From Mesorhizobium sp. 65-26 (GTDB taxonomy: Bacteria; Pseudomonadota; Alphaproteobacteria; Rhizobiales; Rhizobiaceae): 64,000 bases of DNA. Shown piece after piece: positions 50,013 through 59,029 of the stretch (position 1 is its first letter; the number at the start of each line of letters is the position of its first letter). A model generated the notes under the pieces. That model was not told where the DNA came from. It was given only the letters and a program-made list of their open reading frames with translations, and searched no databases. Location of the stretch: positions 391,914 to 455,913 of the forward strand of contig MKVL01000010.1 in the NCBI GenBank assembly GCA_001899205.1. The letters run 5' to 3'. The translations under genes and the position numbers were made by a program.

Positions 50013-51545
50013 ATGATCAGGTCCTTGCTCTCCCTTTGCCTCGCCTCGACGGCGCTGGCATCGCTCTCCGCCGCTGCCCATGCCGCCCCGCCCGGCTACG
50101 ACAAGATCGACACCGTCGTCGTCATCTATGCAGAGAACCGCAGCTTCGATAATCTCTATGGTGGCTTCCCCGGCGCCAACGGGCTCGCCAACGTCTCCGC
50201 TGATCAGGCGCGCCAGCTCGACCGCGACGGCAAGCCGCTCGCCGAGCTGCCGCCGGCCTGGGGCGGCCTGACCGGCAAGGGCGTGACACCGGCGGTGACG
50301 GAAGCGCAGACCGCGCATCTCGCCAACGCCGCCTTTTCGATCGACGATCCCAAGGGCTTCAACGAGGGCACGGGGGTGATCACCCGAGACCTCTGGCACC
50401 GTTTCTACGAAGAGCAGATGCAGATCAACGGCGGCAAGAACGACAAGTTCGCCGCCTGGGCCGATTCCGGCGCGCTGGTGATGGGTCACTATGACGGCTC
50501 GAGCCTTCCGATGTGGGCGGTGGGCAAGAAATACGTGCTCGCCGACAATTTCTTCCAGGGCGCCTTCGGCGGCTCCTTCCTCAACCACTTCATGCTGGCC
50601 TGCGCCTGCGTGCCGTTCTATCCACACGCAGACACCAGCCCGATCAAGGGCCAGATCGCCGTCGTCGACCCCGATGGCGTGACCTTGAAGGTGGCCGACA
50701 ATTCGCCGGCCTCGGCGCTCGGCGGCGCGCCGAAATTCGTCAATGACGGGGCGATCACGCCGGACTTCTACGCCGTCAACACCATGCAGCCGCCTTACCA
50801 GCCGAGCGCCAACAAGCCCGCCGAGGGTGGTGACAAGGCGCTTGCCGATCCGGCGGCGGCCACCACGCTGCCGCCGCAGCACGACATTACCATTGGCGAC
50901 CTGCTGTCGCTGAAGGGTGTCAGTTGGGCCTGGTATGGCGGCGCCTGGCAGGCTGCGCTCGACGGCAAGAACGCGACGCCGGTGCCGAACTTCCAGTTCC
51001 ATCACCAGCCCTTCAATTATTTCGCGGCATATGCCCCCGGCACGCCGGCACGCGCCGAGCATCTGAGGGACGGCGGCCTCGATGGCGTCGAGTTCGTCAA
51101 GGCGATCGACGACGGCAAGCTGCCGGCCGTCACCTTCTACAAGCCGCAGGGCAACCTCAACGAGCATGGCGGCTATGCCGACGTCACCTCCGGCGACCAG
51201 CATCTGGCCGACGTCGTCTCTCATCTGGAGAAGAGCCCGCAATGGGGTCACATGCTGGTCGTGGTGACCTATGACGAGAATGGCGGCTTCTGGGACCACG
51301 TCGCGCCGCCGAGGGCCGATCGCTGGGGGCCGGGCAACCGCATACCCGCCTTCATCATCTCGCCCTACGCCAAGGCGGGCACGGTCGACCATACGCAGTA
51401 CGACACCACCTCGATCCTGCGCTTCATCACCGCCCGCTACGACCTGCCGGTGCTGCAAGGCCTCGTCGTGCGCGACAAGGCGCTCGCCGCCAACAACGAG
51501 CCGCCGATGGGCGATCTGACGGCGGCGCTCGACCTGACGAAGTGA
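50013..51545 (+). CDS. Secreted acid phosphatase/phospholipase C-family phosphoesterase
   Basis: A 510-residue exported enzyme of the AcpA/PLC phosphoesterase family. The signal peptide is about residues 1-24. Active-site blocks are V-V-V-I-Y-A-E-N-R-S-F-D-N-L-Y-G near 35, G-H-Y-D-G-S-S-L-P-M-W near 157, and V-V-V-T-Y-D-E-N-G-G-F-W-D-H-V near 418. It hydrolyses phosphomonoesters or phospholipid head groups in the periplasm or outside the cell. No PhoB box was seen upstream. Substrate preference cannot be read from sequence. Confidence 0.9.
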   Translation: MIRSLLSLCLASTALASLSAAAHAAPPGYDKIDTVVVIYAENRSFDNLYGGFPGANGLANVSADQARQLDRDGKPLAELPPAWGGLTGKGVTPAVTEAQTAHLANAAFSIDDPKGFNEGTGVITRDLWHRFYEEQMQINGGKNDKFAAWADSGALVMGHYDGSSLPMWAVGKKYVLADNFFQGAFGGSFLNHFMLACACVPFYPHADTSPIKGQIAVVDPDGVTLKVADNSPASALGGAPKFVNDGAITPDFYAVNTMQPPYQPSANKPAEGGDKALADPAAATTLPPQHDITIGDLLSLKGVSWAWYGGAWQAALDGKNATPVPNFQFHHQPFNYFAAYAPGTPARAEHLRDGGLDGVEFVKAIDDGKLPAVTFYKPQGNLNEHGGYADVTSGDQHLADVVSHLEKSPQWGHMLVVVTYDENGGFWDHVAPPRADRWGPGNRIPAFIISPYAKAGTVDHTQYDTTSILRFITARYDLPVLQGLVVRDKALAANNEPPMGDLTAALDLTK

Positions 51546-51561
51546 AAGCGTCAGAACTTGG

Positions 51562-51690
51562 TTCCTCGCCCCCGCGACGCGGGGGAGAGGTGGCCGCGAA
51601 GCGGTCGGAGAGGGGGGCTTCCTAGGGCGTCCCCTCTCCGTCTCGGCTTCGCCGAGCCACCTCTCCCCCACATTCGTGGGGGCGAGGAAA
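51562..51690 (+). repeat. Palindromic mosaic repeat, family C copy 1
   Basis: A large inverted structure: TTCCTCGCCCCC at 51562 and GGGGGCGAGGAA ending at 51690, with GGGGGAGAGGTGG and CCACCTCTCCCCC inside. The right half carries CCGTCTCGGCTTCGCCGAG. Copy 2 at 53162..53324 holds the same blocks in permuted order. The remainder of the 227-bp spacer is promoter space for osmC. Confidence 0.7.
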
Positions 51691-51772
51691 CGCCAGCCGT
51701 CGAGCACTCTGATGATTGCCTGGATGGATTCCCGTCCGCTATCCATGGCATCGGATCGGACGAGGGCATTCC

Positions 51773-52195
51773 ATGAACATAGCCAAGGTGAGAACCCGCA
51801 ACGCCGGCGCGCTAGCCGTACTGGCGCCTGGCGAGATGCCGGTGGTGACGACGCCGACCGGTGGCGCGATGGACCTTGTGACCGCTGTGAGCGCGCCGGG
51901 CTTCAGTCCGCTCGACCTGCTGTTTGCCTCTCTTGCCGGCTGCATGGTGCTCAGCGCCCGGATGGCTGCGGCGCGCCTCGGCGTCGCCGACCGGCTCGGC
52001 GAAGTGCGCGCCGAAGTCGGCGGCGAGAAGGCGAAGGACGAGCCCGCGCGCATCGAGACATTCAATGTCAGGCTCGACATAGCGGGCGATCTCGACACGG
52101 CGACGAAGCAGCGCATCATCGACGATGCCGAGGAGATCTGCACCGTCTCCAACACGCTGCGCGGCGCGCCGGCGCTGCATGCGACGCTGGGGTAG
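51773..52195 (+). CDS. OsmC/Ohr-family peroxide reductase
   Basis: A 140-residue protein with the two redox Cys of the OsmC/Ohr family, in L-A-G-C-M-V-L-S-A-R near residue 62 and E-E-I-C-T-V-S-N-T-L near 125. The family reduces organic hydroperoxides through a thiol pair. The N-terminal G-G-A-M-D-L-V-T-A-V and F-S-P-L-D-L-L block is typical of the OsmC side. ATG at 51773 is supported by conserved sequence from there. Confidence 0.85.
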   Translation: MNIAKVRTRNAGALAVLAPGEMPVVTTPTGGAMDLVTAVSAPGFSPLDLLFASLAGCMVLSARMAAARLGVADRLGEVRAEVGGEKAKDEPARIETFNVRLDIAGDLDTATKQRIIDDAEEICTVSNTLRGAPALHATLG

Positions 52196-52294
52196 GGGAC
52201 TGCCCTTGCGGCGCCCGTGGGTTTCGCAGGAATCGGGTGGCCCCTTCCAATGGTCCGCTCCATCTTCTTGCGAAAGCCGCGATGGAGCCAAGCG

Positions 52295-53038
52295 ATGACC
52301 GTCCATTCATTGAACACGAAGCGCGCCAGCCGATCGGCCGAGGCGCGCGTGGCCGAGCAGGACTGGGCCATGCTTGTGGCGGAGCTCAATGCGCACGGCT
52401 GCGCTGTCATGCCCAGCCTGCTTTCGGCGGTGGAGTGCGCGGAGATCGCGGCGCTCTATCCGCATGAGGAGCATTTCCGCAGCCATGTGGTCATGGCGCG
52501 CCACGGCTTCGGCAAGGGCGAATACCGTTACTTCCGTTATCCGCTGCCGGACCTGATCGCGGGCCTGCGCGCTGCGCTCTATCCGCGGCTTGCCGGCGTC
52601 GCCAACGACTGGAACGACAGGATGGGCGTGGCGCTGCGCTACCCCGCCGAGCACGCCGCCTTCCTGAAGCGTTGCCATGACGAAGGGCAGGCGAGGCCGA
52701 CGCCGCTGTTGCTGCAATACGGCCCCGGCGATTTCAACTGCCTGCACCAGGACCTTTATGGCGCGCTCGCCTTTCCCTTGCAGGTGGCGATCCTGCTGTC
52801 CGAGCCGGGCGAGGATTTCACCGGCGGCGAATTCGTGCTCACCGAGCAGCGGCCGCGCATGCAGAGCCGCGCCGAAGTGGTGCCGCTGAGGCGGGGCGAC
52901 GCGGTGATCTTCGCCGTCCACAACCGCCCGGTGGAGGGCACGCGCGGCCATTATCGGGTGAACCTGCGCCATGGCGTCAGCCGCCTGCGCTCCGGCCGGC
53001 GGCACACCGTCGGCATCATCTTCCACGACGCGCGCTAG
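52295..53038 (+). CDS. 2OG-Fe(II) oxygenase
   Basis: A 247-residue prolyl hydroxylase-like oxygenase. The iron ligands are likely the His and Asp of H-Q-D-L-Y-G near residue 148 and the His of T-R-G-H-Y-R-V-N-L-R-H near 220, with the Arg for 2-oxoglutarate in the last part (G-R-R-H-T-V-G-I-I). G-G-E-F-V-L-T-E-Q-R-P-R near 177 is a family landmark. I saw similar proteins annotated only generically; the substrate is unknown. It lies 99 nt after osmC and between two family C repeats. Confidence 0.82.
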   Translation: MTVHSLNTKRASRSAEARVAEQDWAMLVAELNAHGCAVMPSLLSAVECAEIAALYPHEEHFRSHVVMARHGFGKGEYRYFRYPLPDLIAGLRAALYPRLAGVANDWNDRMGVALRYPAEHAAFLKRCHDEGQARPTPLLLQYGPGDFNCLHQDLYGALAFPLQVAILLSEPGEDFTGGEFVLTEQRPRMQSRAEVVPLRRGDAVIFAVHNRPVEGTRGHYRVNLRHGVSRLRSGRRHTVGIIFHDAR

Positions 53039-53161
53039 GACCGTTCGAGGGCAGGAAATCCGGAAGCGTTGCGCGGCGACATCTCCACTTTGACGTGATG
53101 GAGCGAGGCCCTGACCCGCATGTCTCGCCACCTCCGAAAAGGCAGGGCTGGCACATACGGT

Positions 53162-53324
53162 GCTCCCCCTCTCCGTCTCGGCTTCGCCGAGCCACCTCTC
53201 CCCCACCTTGTGGGGACGAGGAACCCAAGCTTTTCAAGGCTGCGAAATCGGCGATTGTCGTTTCCTCGCCCCCATGAAATGGGGGAGAGGTGGCTCGGCG
53301 AAGCCGAGACGGAGAGGGGGCACT
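53162..53324 (+). repeat. Palindromic mosaic repeat, family C copy 2
   Basis: It begins CCCCCTCTCCGTCTCGGC and ends with the inverse GCCGAGACGGAGAGGGGG, with CCACCTCTCCCCCACC and its mirror inside, around a unique centre near 53225-53265. It fills most of the 338-bp space between the oxygenase and TetR genes; no gene is seen in the rest. Confidence 0.75.
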
Positions 53325-53376
53325 GTGCCGCCTGCTATTGTCCTGGGTGTGCTCTCCCGGCAGGCTGCCGTAGCGA

Positions 53377-53967
53377 TCAGGATCCGCCCGGGCGAACCCG
53401 AAGGCCATCGACGAAGACGTCGACGAGGCGCAGCACGTTGACCTGCCAGCCCGGCTGGTCGTTCATGTAGCACATGCCGACGAGCGCGCGCAGCAGGTCG
53501 GCGGCGGTGATGTCGTCGCGCACCTCTCCGGCGGCCACGGCGCGCTCCAGCAGCAGGCCGACCGCCCTGGTCAGATGCTCGAAGGAATAGGCGTAGAGTT
53601 CCTTGGGTCCGTGCGCGGCGAGCGCCAGCGCCGCCAGCATGCCCTTCTTGGTGGCGACGAGGCGCACATTGGCGTGCAGCCAGGCGCGCAGCGCATCGAC
53701 CGGATCGCCCTGTCCCGCAAGCGTTCTGGCGAGCTCACCGAGCTGGTCGACCTCATGGCGGTAGACCGCCTCGAACAGCGCCTCGCGCGTCGGGAAATGC
53801 CGGTAGAGCGTTCCGATACCGACACCCGCGCGCCTCGCCACCGCCTCGAGGCTGGCGTCAGGCCCGCCGGCGCTGAAAACGGCGGTCGCCGCCTCCAGCA
53901 CGCGCTGGCGGTTGCGCACGGAATCGGCGCGCGGGCGGCGGCTGGGCTTTTGCGAAACCTGTCCCAT
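53377..53967 (-). CDS. TetR/AcrR-family transcriptional regulator
   Basis: A 196-residue regulator. The HTH is at about residues 20-65 (R-V-L-E-A-A-T-A-V-F-S-A-G-G, then V-A-R-R-A-G-V-G-I-G-T-L-Y-R-H-F). The ligand domain is of the kind with a SbtR-like C-terminus. It is divergent from the molybdenum hydroxylase operon, with two overlapping palindromes between, so it probably represses that operon and itself. Confidence 0.92.
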   Translation of the reverse strand: MGQVSQKPSRRPRADSVRNRQRVLEAATAVFSAGGPDASLEAVARRAGVGIGTLYRHFPTREALFEAVYRHEVDQLGELARTLAGQGDPVDALRAWLHANVRLVATKKGMLAALALAAHGPKELYAYSFEHLTRAVGLLLERAVAAGEVRDDITAADLLRALVGMCYMNDQPGWQVNVLRLVDVFVDGLRVRPGGS

Positions 53968-54010
53968 ATTAACTGGCTGACGCTCCTTTCACGTCCGTGC
54001 CCTTGCAAAA

Positions 54011-54036
54011 CGGAGGGTGCCTCCGTATATATGGAG
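54011..54036. promoter_or_regulatory. Overlapping palindromic operators between TetR and the hydroxylase operon
   Basis: CGGAGG-GTG-CCTCCG is an exact inverted repeat at 54011-54025. It overlaps a second near-palindrome, CTCCGTATATATGGAG at 54021-54036. Both lie 44-69 nt upstream of the TetR ATG and about 130 nt before the small-subunit gene. The arrangement suits two TetR dimers. Confidence 0.65.
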
Positions 54037-54164
54037 GAGAGGCACAATCCATGAAAGATGCCTTCCGACTGGAGCTCGCCAGCCTAGCCGATCGCGGCGC
54101 CCCGGCCTTCCTGACCAGACAGCCCGACAAAACATCGTCCCGACAACCCTGTTCGGAGCCATCC

Positions 54165-54674
54165 ATGTCACTCTCCATCAGCCTCACCATAAACGGCGAG
54201 CAACGAGACGTCGAACTCGACGATCCGCGCGTCACGCTGCTCGACCTGCTGCGCGAGCGGCTCGACCTCACCGGCACCAAGAAAGGCTGCGACCGCGGCC
54301 AATGCGGCGCTTGCACCGTGCTGGTCGATGGCCGCCGTGTCAATTCCTGCCTGGCGCTGGCCGCGAGTCAGGACGGCGCCGAAATCCTGACCATAGAGGG
54401 CCTTGCCCAGGGCGAGACGCTGCACCCGGTGCAGGCCGCCTTCATCGCCCATGACGGTTTCCAATGCGGTTTCTGCACGCCGGGGCAGATCATGAGCGCC
54501 GTCGGCCTCATCGGCGAGGGCCAGGCGGGCGACGACCCCGAGCGCATCCGCGAGGCGATGAGCGGCAATCTGTGCCGCTGCGCCGCCTATGGCGGCATCG
54601 TCGAGGCGGTGCTCGAGGCGCAACGCACGATCGCCGCCGGCAATGGCGCAGACACCCGGAGGGACGCGGCATGA
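54165..54674 (+). CDS. Molybdenum hydroxylase 2Fe-2S subunit
   Basis: A 169-residue iron-sulfur subunit of an aldehyde/xanthine dehydrogenase-type enzyme. The plant-ferredoxin cluster motif is C-D-R-G-Q-C-G-A-C near residues 43-51 with a later Cys in R-V-N-S-C. The second cluster uses C-G-F-C-T-P-G near 102 and C-R-C near 137. No Tat signal is present from this start; an in-frame ATG at 54051 would add 38 residues that do not look like one. First gene of a three-gene operon, overlapping the next by 4 nt. Confidence 0.92.
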   Translation: MSLSISLTINGEQRDVELDDPRVTLLDLLRERLDLTGTKKGCDRGQCGACTVLVDGRRVNSCLALAASQDGAEILTIEGLAQGETLHPVQAAFIAHDGFQCGFCTPGQIMSAVGLIGEGQAGDDPERIREAMSGNLCRCAAYGGIVEAVLEAQRTIAAGNGADTRRDAA

Positions 54675-55729
54675 ACCGTTTCGATTACGTCAGGCCGACG
54701 AGCCTTGCGGAGGCCGTTGCCGCCGCGGCGATGCCGGGCGCGGCCTATCTCGCCGGCGGCACCAACCTGCTCGACCTGATGAAGGGTGGCGTCGCACGCC
54801 CCGAGCGTCTCGTCGACATCACCCGCCTGCCGGAGCTCAACCGCGTCGAGCGGCTGGACGACGGCTCCTTGCGTGTCGGCGCGCTGGTGCGCAACGCCGA
54901 CCTCGCGCATGATCAGGCCTTCGCCGCCACCTATCCCGCCGTAGCGGAGGCGTTGCTGTCGGGCGCCTCGGCGCAGTTGCGCAACGCGGCCACGGTCGGC
55001 GGCAACATCATGCAGCGCACGCGTTGCAGCTATTTCTACGACACCGCCAGCGCCTGCAACAGGCGCGAGCTCGGCTCCGGCTGCGACGCGCTCGCCGGCG
55101 AGAACCGGCACCACGCCGTGCTCGGCTGGAGCCCGGCCTGCATCGCCACCCATCCCTCGGACTTCTGCGTGCCGCTGGTGGCTCTGGACGCCGTCGTCGA
55201 GATCGAGGGCAGCAAGGGCCGCCGTCATGTGACGCTGGAGGAATTCCACCGGCTGCCCGGCGAGGCCCCGCAGCGCGAGACGGTGCTGGAGCCTGGCGAA
55301 CTGGTCGTTGCGGTGCGGCTGCCCGCGGAGGCTTCGGCCTTCGCCAGCCATGCCCGCTATCTCAAGCTGCGCGAGCGCACCTCCTATGCCTTCGCCGTGG
55401 TCTCGGCCGCCGCCGCGCTGGTCGTCGAGGGCGGGCGGATCCGCCAGGCGCGGCTGGCGCTGGGCGGCGTCGCCGCCAAGCCGTGGCGGGCACGCGCCGC
55501 CGAGGCGGCGCTGCTGGGCGCCGAGCCCGGCGAAGCCGCCTATGCCGGGGCCGCCGCGCTGGCGCTGGCCGAGGCCAAGCCTTCCGGCGACAACGGCTTC
55601 AAGATCGAGCTCGCCCGCCGTGTCGCTGTGCGCGCCCTGTCGCTGGCCGAGGCCGGCACGCCGGCGCGGCTGCCGGCCCTGCCTGCCTCCGTCTTCGCAT
55701 CCACCACGGGAGCGCGCCATGACGCCTGA
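54671..55729 (+). CDS. Molybdenum hydroxylase FAD subunit with extra 4Fe-4S site
   Basis: A 352-residue FAD-binding subunit. The FAD contact A-Y-L-A-G-G-T-N-L-L is near residue 25 and A-A-T-V-G-G-N-I near 106. An inserted segment with Cys119, Cys129, Cys138 and Cys157 matches the 4Fe-4S-binding insertion of the E. coli PaoB/YagS type, absent from classic xanthine dehydrogenases. It overlaps both neighbours. This makes the complex PaoABC-like, acting on aldehydes, more likely than a purine enzyme. Confidence 0.92.
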   Translation: MNRFDYVRPTSLAEAVAAAAMPGAAYLAGGTNLLDLMKGGVARPERLVDITRLPELNRVERLDDGSLRVGALVRNADLAHDQAFAATYPAVAEALLSGASAQLRNAATVGGNIMQRTRCSYFYDTASACNRRELGSGCDALAGENRHHAVLGWSPACIATHPSDFCVPLVALDAVVEIEGSKGRRHVTLEEFHRLPGEAPQRETVLEPGELVVAVRLPAEASAFASHARYLKLRERTSYAFAVVSAAAALVVEGGRIRQARLALGGVAAKPWRARAAEAALLGAEPGEAAYAGAAALALAEAKPSGDNGFKIELARRVAVRALSLAEAGTPARLPALPASVFASTTGARHDA

Positions 55730-57992
55730 CCTCAACCTTTCCCATACTCCCGCGCACAGGCGGCAGGGCTCCAGCATCGGCCAGCCGATGACGCGCCGCG
55801 ACGGCATCCTCAAGGTCACGGGCGCTGCGACCTACGCCGCCGACAATCATCCGCCTGATATGCTCTATGCCGTGCTCGCCGTCGCTGCGATCGCGCGTGG
55901 CCGCGTCGCGTCTCTGGACGTCGCCGCGGCGCTTGCCCATCGCGGCGTGGTCGAGGTGATGACGCCGGCCAACCGGCCGGCGCTCGCCCTCGACCCCGAT
56001 GCCAAGTTTCATCCGTTCATGTTCCGGCTCGACCTCCTGCAGAACGATGGCGTGCGCTATCCCAACCAGCCGATCGCGGTGGTGATCGCCGAGACGCTGG
56101 AGGCGGCGACGGAAGGCGCGGCGCTGCTCGCCCCGCGCTACGAGACCGAGACCGCCCGCGTCGGCTTCGAGGACGCCGAGACCTTCGTTCCTGGCGGTGT
56201 CGGCGTCGGCAATCCGGCCAGCCAGCAGAAGGGCGATGTCAAGGCCGGGCTCGCCGCGGCCGCGACTCGGGTCGAGGCGCGCTACGAAACCCCGCCGCAG
56301 TACCACAACGCCATGGAGCCGCACGCCATCGTGGCGTCGTGGGATGGCGACAGCCTCACCGTCGACACGCCGAGCCAGGGGTTGGCGATCGCGCAGGGGC
56401 GCATCGCCGGCCTGTTCGGGCTGAGCCCGGACAAGGTCCATGTGCGCAGCCCTTTCCTCGGCGGCGGCTTCGGCTCGAAAGGGCTGGTCTCCGGCCCGCA
56501 GGTGCTGGGCATCCTCGCGGCACGCCTGGTCGGTCGCCCGGTGAAGCTGGTGCTGCGGCGCGAGCAGATGTACGGGCCGGTCGGCCACCGCGCGCCGACG
56601 CGCCAGACGCTGCGGCTCGGCATCGACTCCGAAGGCCGGCTGACCGCGCTCGACCATCACGCTCTGACGGCGTCGAGCACGTTCGACGACTTCTTCGAAC
56701 CGGCAGCGGATGCCTCGCACACGCTCTATGCCAGCCCGGCCATCGCGACCGCGCATGAGGCGGTGCGGCTCGACACCGGCACGCCGCTGTTCATGCGCGC
56801 GCCGGGCGAGGCCACCGGCTCGATCGCGCTGGAAAGCGCCGTCGATGAGGCGGCCTGGGCCTGCGGCAGGGACCCGCTGGACTTCCGGCTGGCCAACTAT
56901 GCCGAGGTCGAGCCGATGACGGGCAAGCCGTTCTCCTCCAAGGCGCTGCGCGAATGCTACGCCGAGGCGGCGGCGCGTTTCGGCTGGTCGGGCCGGCCGC
57001 TCGCGCCGCGCGCCATGCGCGATACCGCTGGCTTGCTGACCGGCTGGGGCATGGGCACGGCGACTTTTCCGGCGCTGATGTTCCAGGCCGAGGCGCGGGC
57101 GGTGCTGAAAAGCGACGGTCGCGGCCTGATGGAGACGAGCGCCGCCGACATGGGGCAGGGCGCCTGGACCGCGCTGGCGCAGATCGCCGCCGACGGGCTG
57201 GGGCTCGATATCGGCCAGCTCGAATTCAGGGCCGGCAGTTCCGACCTGCCCGACGCCGGCATCGCCGGAGGCTCGGGGCACACCGCCACGGCCGGCATGG
57301 CGATCCACAATGCGGGCGCCGCGGTGATCGCCAGGCTCGCCGACATCGCTACAGCCGATGCGGCTTCGCCGCTCTATGGCGCCGGCAATGAGGGCGTTGT
57401 GGCGCGGAGCGGCCGGCTCTACCGGCGCGGCGACGAAAGCCGCAGCGAGAGCTATACCGAGATTCTCGGCCGGGCCGGCCTGTCGGAGATCGAGGCGCGG
57501 GGCACGAGCGCCGCGGACCAGGACACGCGCGAGGCCTATGCCATGCACGCCCATGGCGCGGTCTTCGCCGAGGTCAAGGTCGATCCTGATCTCGGCCAGG
57601 TCAGGGTGACCCGGCTGGTAGGCGCGTTTGCCGCCGGGCGCGTCATCAACCCGAGGCTGGTGCGCAGCCAGTATCTCGGTGGCATGATCTGGGGCGCGTC
57701 CTTCGCGCTGCACGAGGAGGCGCTGGCCGACCACCGCACGGGGCGCATCCAGAACGCCAATCTGGCCGAGTACCACGTGCCGGTGAATGCCGACGTGCCC
57801 TCGGTGGAGGCGCTGCTGGTGCATGAGGATGACCCCTACGTCAACGCGCTAGGCATCAAGGGCGTCGGCGAGATCGGCATCACCGGCACGGCCGGCGCCG
57901 TGGCCAACGCCGTCTGGCATGCCACCGGGGTGCGGCCGCGCCGTTTCCCCGTGCGCATCGAGGATCTTCTGGCGGGTGGCGGCCTCGGCTGA
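55719..57992 (+). CDS. Molybdenum hydroxylase large (molybdopterin) subunit, PaoC-like
   Basis: A 757-residue catalytic subunit binding molybdenum cofactor. Motifs seen: G-G-G-F-G-S-K-G near residue 250, M-R-A-P-G-E-A near 357, A-D-M-G-Q-G near 475, and G-V-G-E-I-G-I-T-G-T near 713, which carries the catalytic Glu. Length fits the family. It oxidises aldehydes or N-heterocycles; the PaoB-like partner argues for aldehydes. It starts 11 nt before the end of the FAD subunit gene. No maturation factor such as PaoD/XdhC is adjacent. Confidence 0.93.
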   Translation: MTPDLNLSHTPAHRRQGSSIGQPMTRRDGILKVTGAATYAADNHPPDMLYAVLAVAAIARGRVASLDVAAALAHRGVVEVMTPANRPALALDPDAKFHPFMFRLDLLQNDGVRYPNQPIAVVIAETLEAATEGAALLAPRYETETARVGFEDAETFVPGGVGVGNPASQQKGDVKAGLAAAATRVEARYETPPQYHNAMEPHAIVASWDGDSLTVDTPSQGLAIAQGRIAGLFGLSPDKVHVRSPFLGGGFGSKGLVSGPQVLGILAARLVGRPVKLVLRREQMYGPVGHRAPTRQTLRLGIDSEGRLTALDHHALTASSTFDDFFEPAADASHTLYASPAIATAHEAVRLDTGTPLFMRAPGEATGSIALESAVDEAAWACGRDPLDFRLANYAEVEPMTGKPFSSKALRECYAEAAARFGWSGRPLAPRAMRDTAGLLTGWGMGTATFPALMFQAEARAVLKSDGRGLMETSAADMGQGAWTALAQIAADGLGLDIGQLEFRAGSSDLPDAGIAGGSGHTATAGMAIHNAGAAVIARLADIATADAASPLYGAGNEGVVARSGRLYRRGDESRSESYTEILGRAGLSEIEARGTSAADQDTREAYAMHAHGAVFAEVKVDPDLGQVRVTRLVGAFAAGRVINPRLVRSQYLGGMIWGASFALHEEALADHRTGRIQNANLAEYHVPVNADVPSVEALLVHEDDPYVNALGIKGVGEIGITGTAGAVANAVWHATGVRPRRFPVRIEDLLAGGGLG

Positions 57993-58009
57993 GGCGTCAA
58001 AGCTCCTTT

Positions 58010-58034
58010 CCTCTCCCCTCAGAGGGGGGAGAGG
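58010..58034 (+). terminator. GC stem-loop after the hydroxylase operon
   Basis: CCTCTCCCC and GGGGAGAGG pair around a short centre, 18 nt after the large-subunit stop. There is no U-tract and the sequence is related to the CTCTCCCC palindromes seen elsewhere in the window, so it may be a repeat remnant that doubles as a transcript end. Confidence 0.45.
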
Positions 58035-58132
58035 GGCGAAGCATGTGATAGCCCCGCCCTTGCGGGCAGGGATGCCGATGCGTCGCACAGGTCGCCAAGG
58101 GCGAGGCTTAGGAACAAATCCGTTGAATTGTT

Positions 58133-58330
58133 CTAGCCTATGTCGTCCGATCCGTTGGCGGCGGTAAGCTGGGCGGGCTTGAAGCCGGCATGCTGCGGGG
58201 TCCAGACGTCACCGTCGCGGTTGAACCAGTGGCACAGATAAAGTCCCGAGGCGGCGGTGTCGCTTACCGTCATGTTCGGCCCTCCGGACCTCAGCCTGAC
58301 GACATCTCCGGTCTTGAAAGTTTCGGCCAT
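58133..58330 (-). CDS. DUF2158 (YodC-like) small protein
   Basis: A 65-residue protein with the DUF2158 signature: F-K-T-G-D-V-V-R-L-R-S-G-G-P-N-M-T-V near residue 5 and the C-H-W-F block near 35, ending F-K-P-A-Q-L. GGGAGG precedes the ATG at 58330. Function unknown; found widely as a short stand-alone protein. Confidence 0.88.
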   Translation of the reverse strand: MAETFKTGDVVRLRSGGPNMTVSDTAASGLYLCHWFNRDGDVWTPQHAGFKPAQLTAANGSDDIG

Positions 58331-58509
58331 GGCGATTCCTCCCAATATTGGAAACAAGAGGAGGTAAGCAGACGCGGCAACGGGCCGCAATATGCCAGTT
58401 GCGGTGCGGTGCCGTTACTGCGGGCTGCTGTTCGCCATGAGAATCGCGTGCCCGCACAGGGGCGCCAGTAGCGGCTTTACTTCAGCTGGCGATAGGCAAA
58501 GGGCAAAGG

Positions 58510-58764
58510 CTAGTGTCTGGCGAAGACGTCGTCCGGACCTTCGATGTCGGCAAAGACGAGGTTGTCGAACTCGACCGGGATTCCGAAGAGCTGGGCGACC
58601 TGCATGACGAGGCGCTCGATGTCCTCTCGCGCGACATTCTCCGCCAGGTTCCCGAGCCGTACGCCTTCGGCGACCGCCGCAAGGTTGACCACACCGGAGG
58701 ATTTGTGCGCCGCGACGACCAGCGTCTGGACGTCCCGATGCAATTGAGCCGAATATTCGCGCAT
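58510..58764 (-). CDS. Small conserved protein, unknown function
   Basis: An 84-residue acidic helical protein with GGAGGAG before the ATG at 58764. It begins M-R-E-Y-S-A-Q-L-H-R-D-V and has no signal peptide or Cys. I recognise no domain. An AT-rich promoter-like stretch (about 58830-58890) lies upstream and also serves the region before the ribbon-helix-helix gene. Confidence 0.65.
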   Translation of the reverse strand: MREYSAQLHRDVQTLVVAAHKSSGVVNLAAVAEGVRLGNLAENVAREDIERLVMQVAQLFGIPVEFDNLVFADIEGPDDVFARH

Positions 58765-59029
58765 GGAACACTCCTCCAGGGAAGGTTGCTCCCTCAGACT
58801 CCAATCTGCCCCTCCACGGTCCGCATTGCAAGCGTAATATTTCGTATAGTCAAATAAAATCAATTAGTTAGTAATATACATGGATTGCTTGGTCGAAGGC
58901 TTATCCGCATCGTTGGCATGGTGAGGAAGGCATGCAGGCACCGCTCTTGACGCACTGTTGGGCCTATCCTAATTCTACTTCCATTGAGACCTTTGCTAAC
59001 TCGGTAACCTTTGACGGGGCGGGAGCGTC

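Noticed and set aside
53997..54164. Longer N-terminus for the 2Fe-2S subunit, suggesting a Tat signal
   Set aside because: The upstream in-frame residues have no twin-Arg motif or hydrophobic core and cross the operator palindromes.
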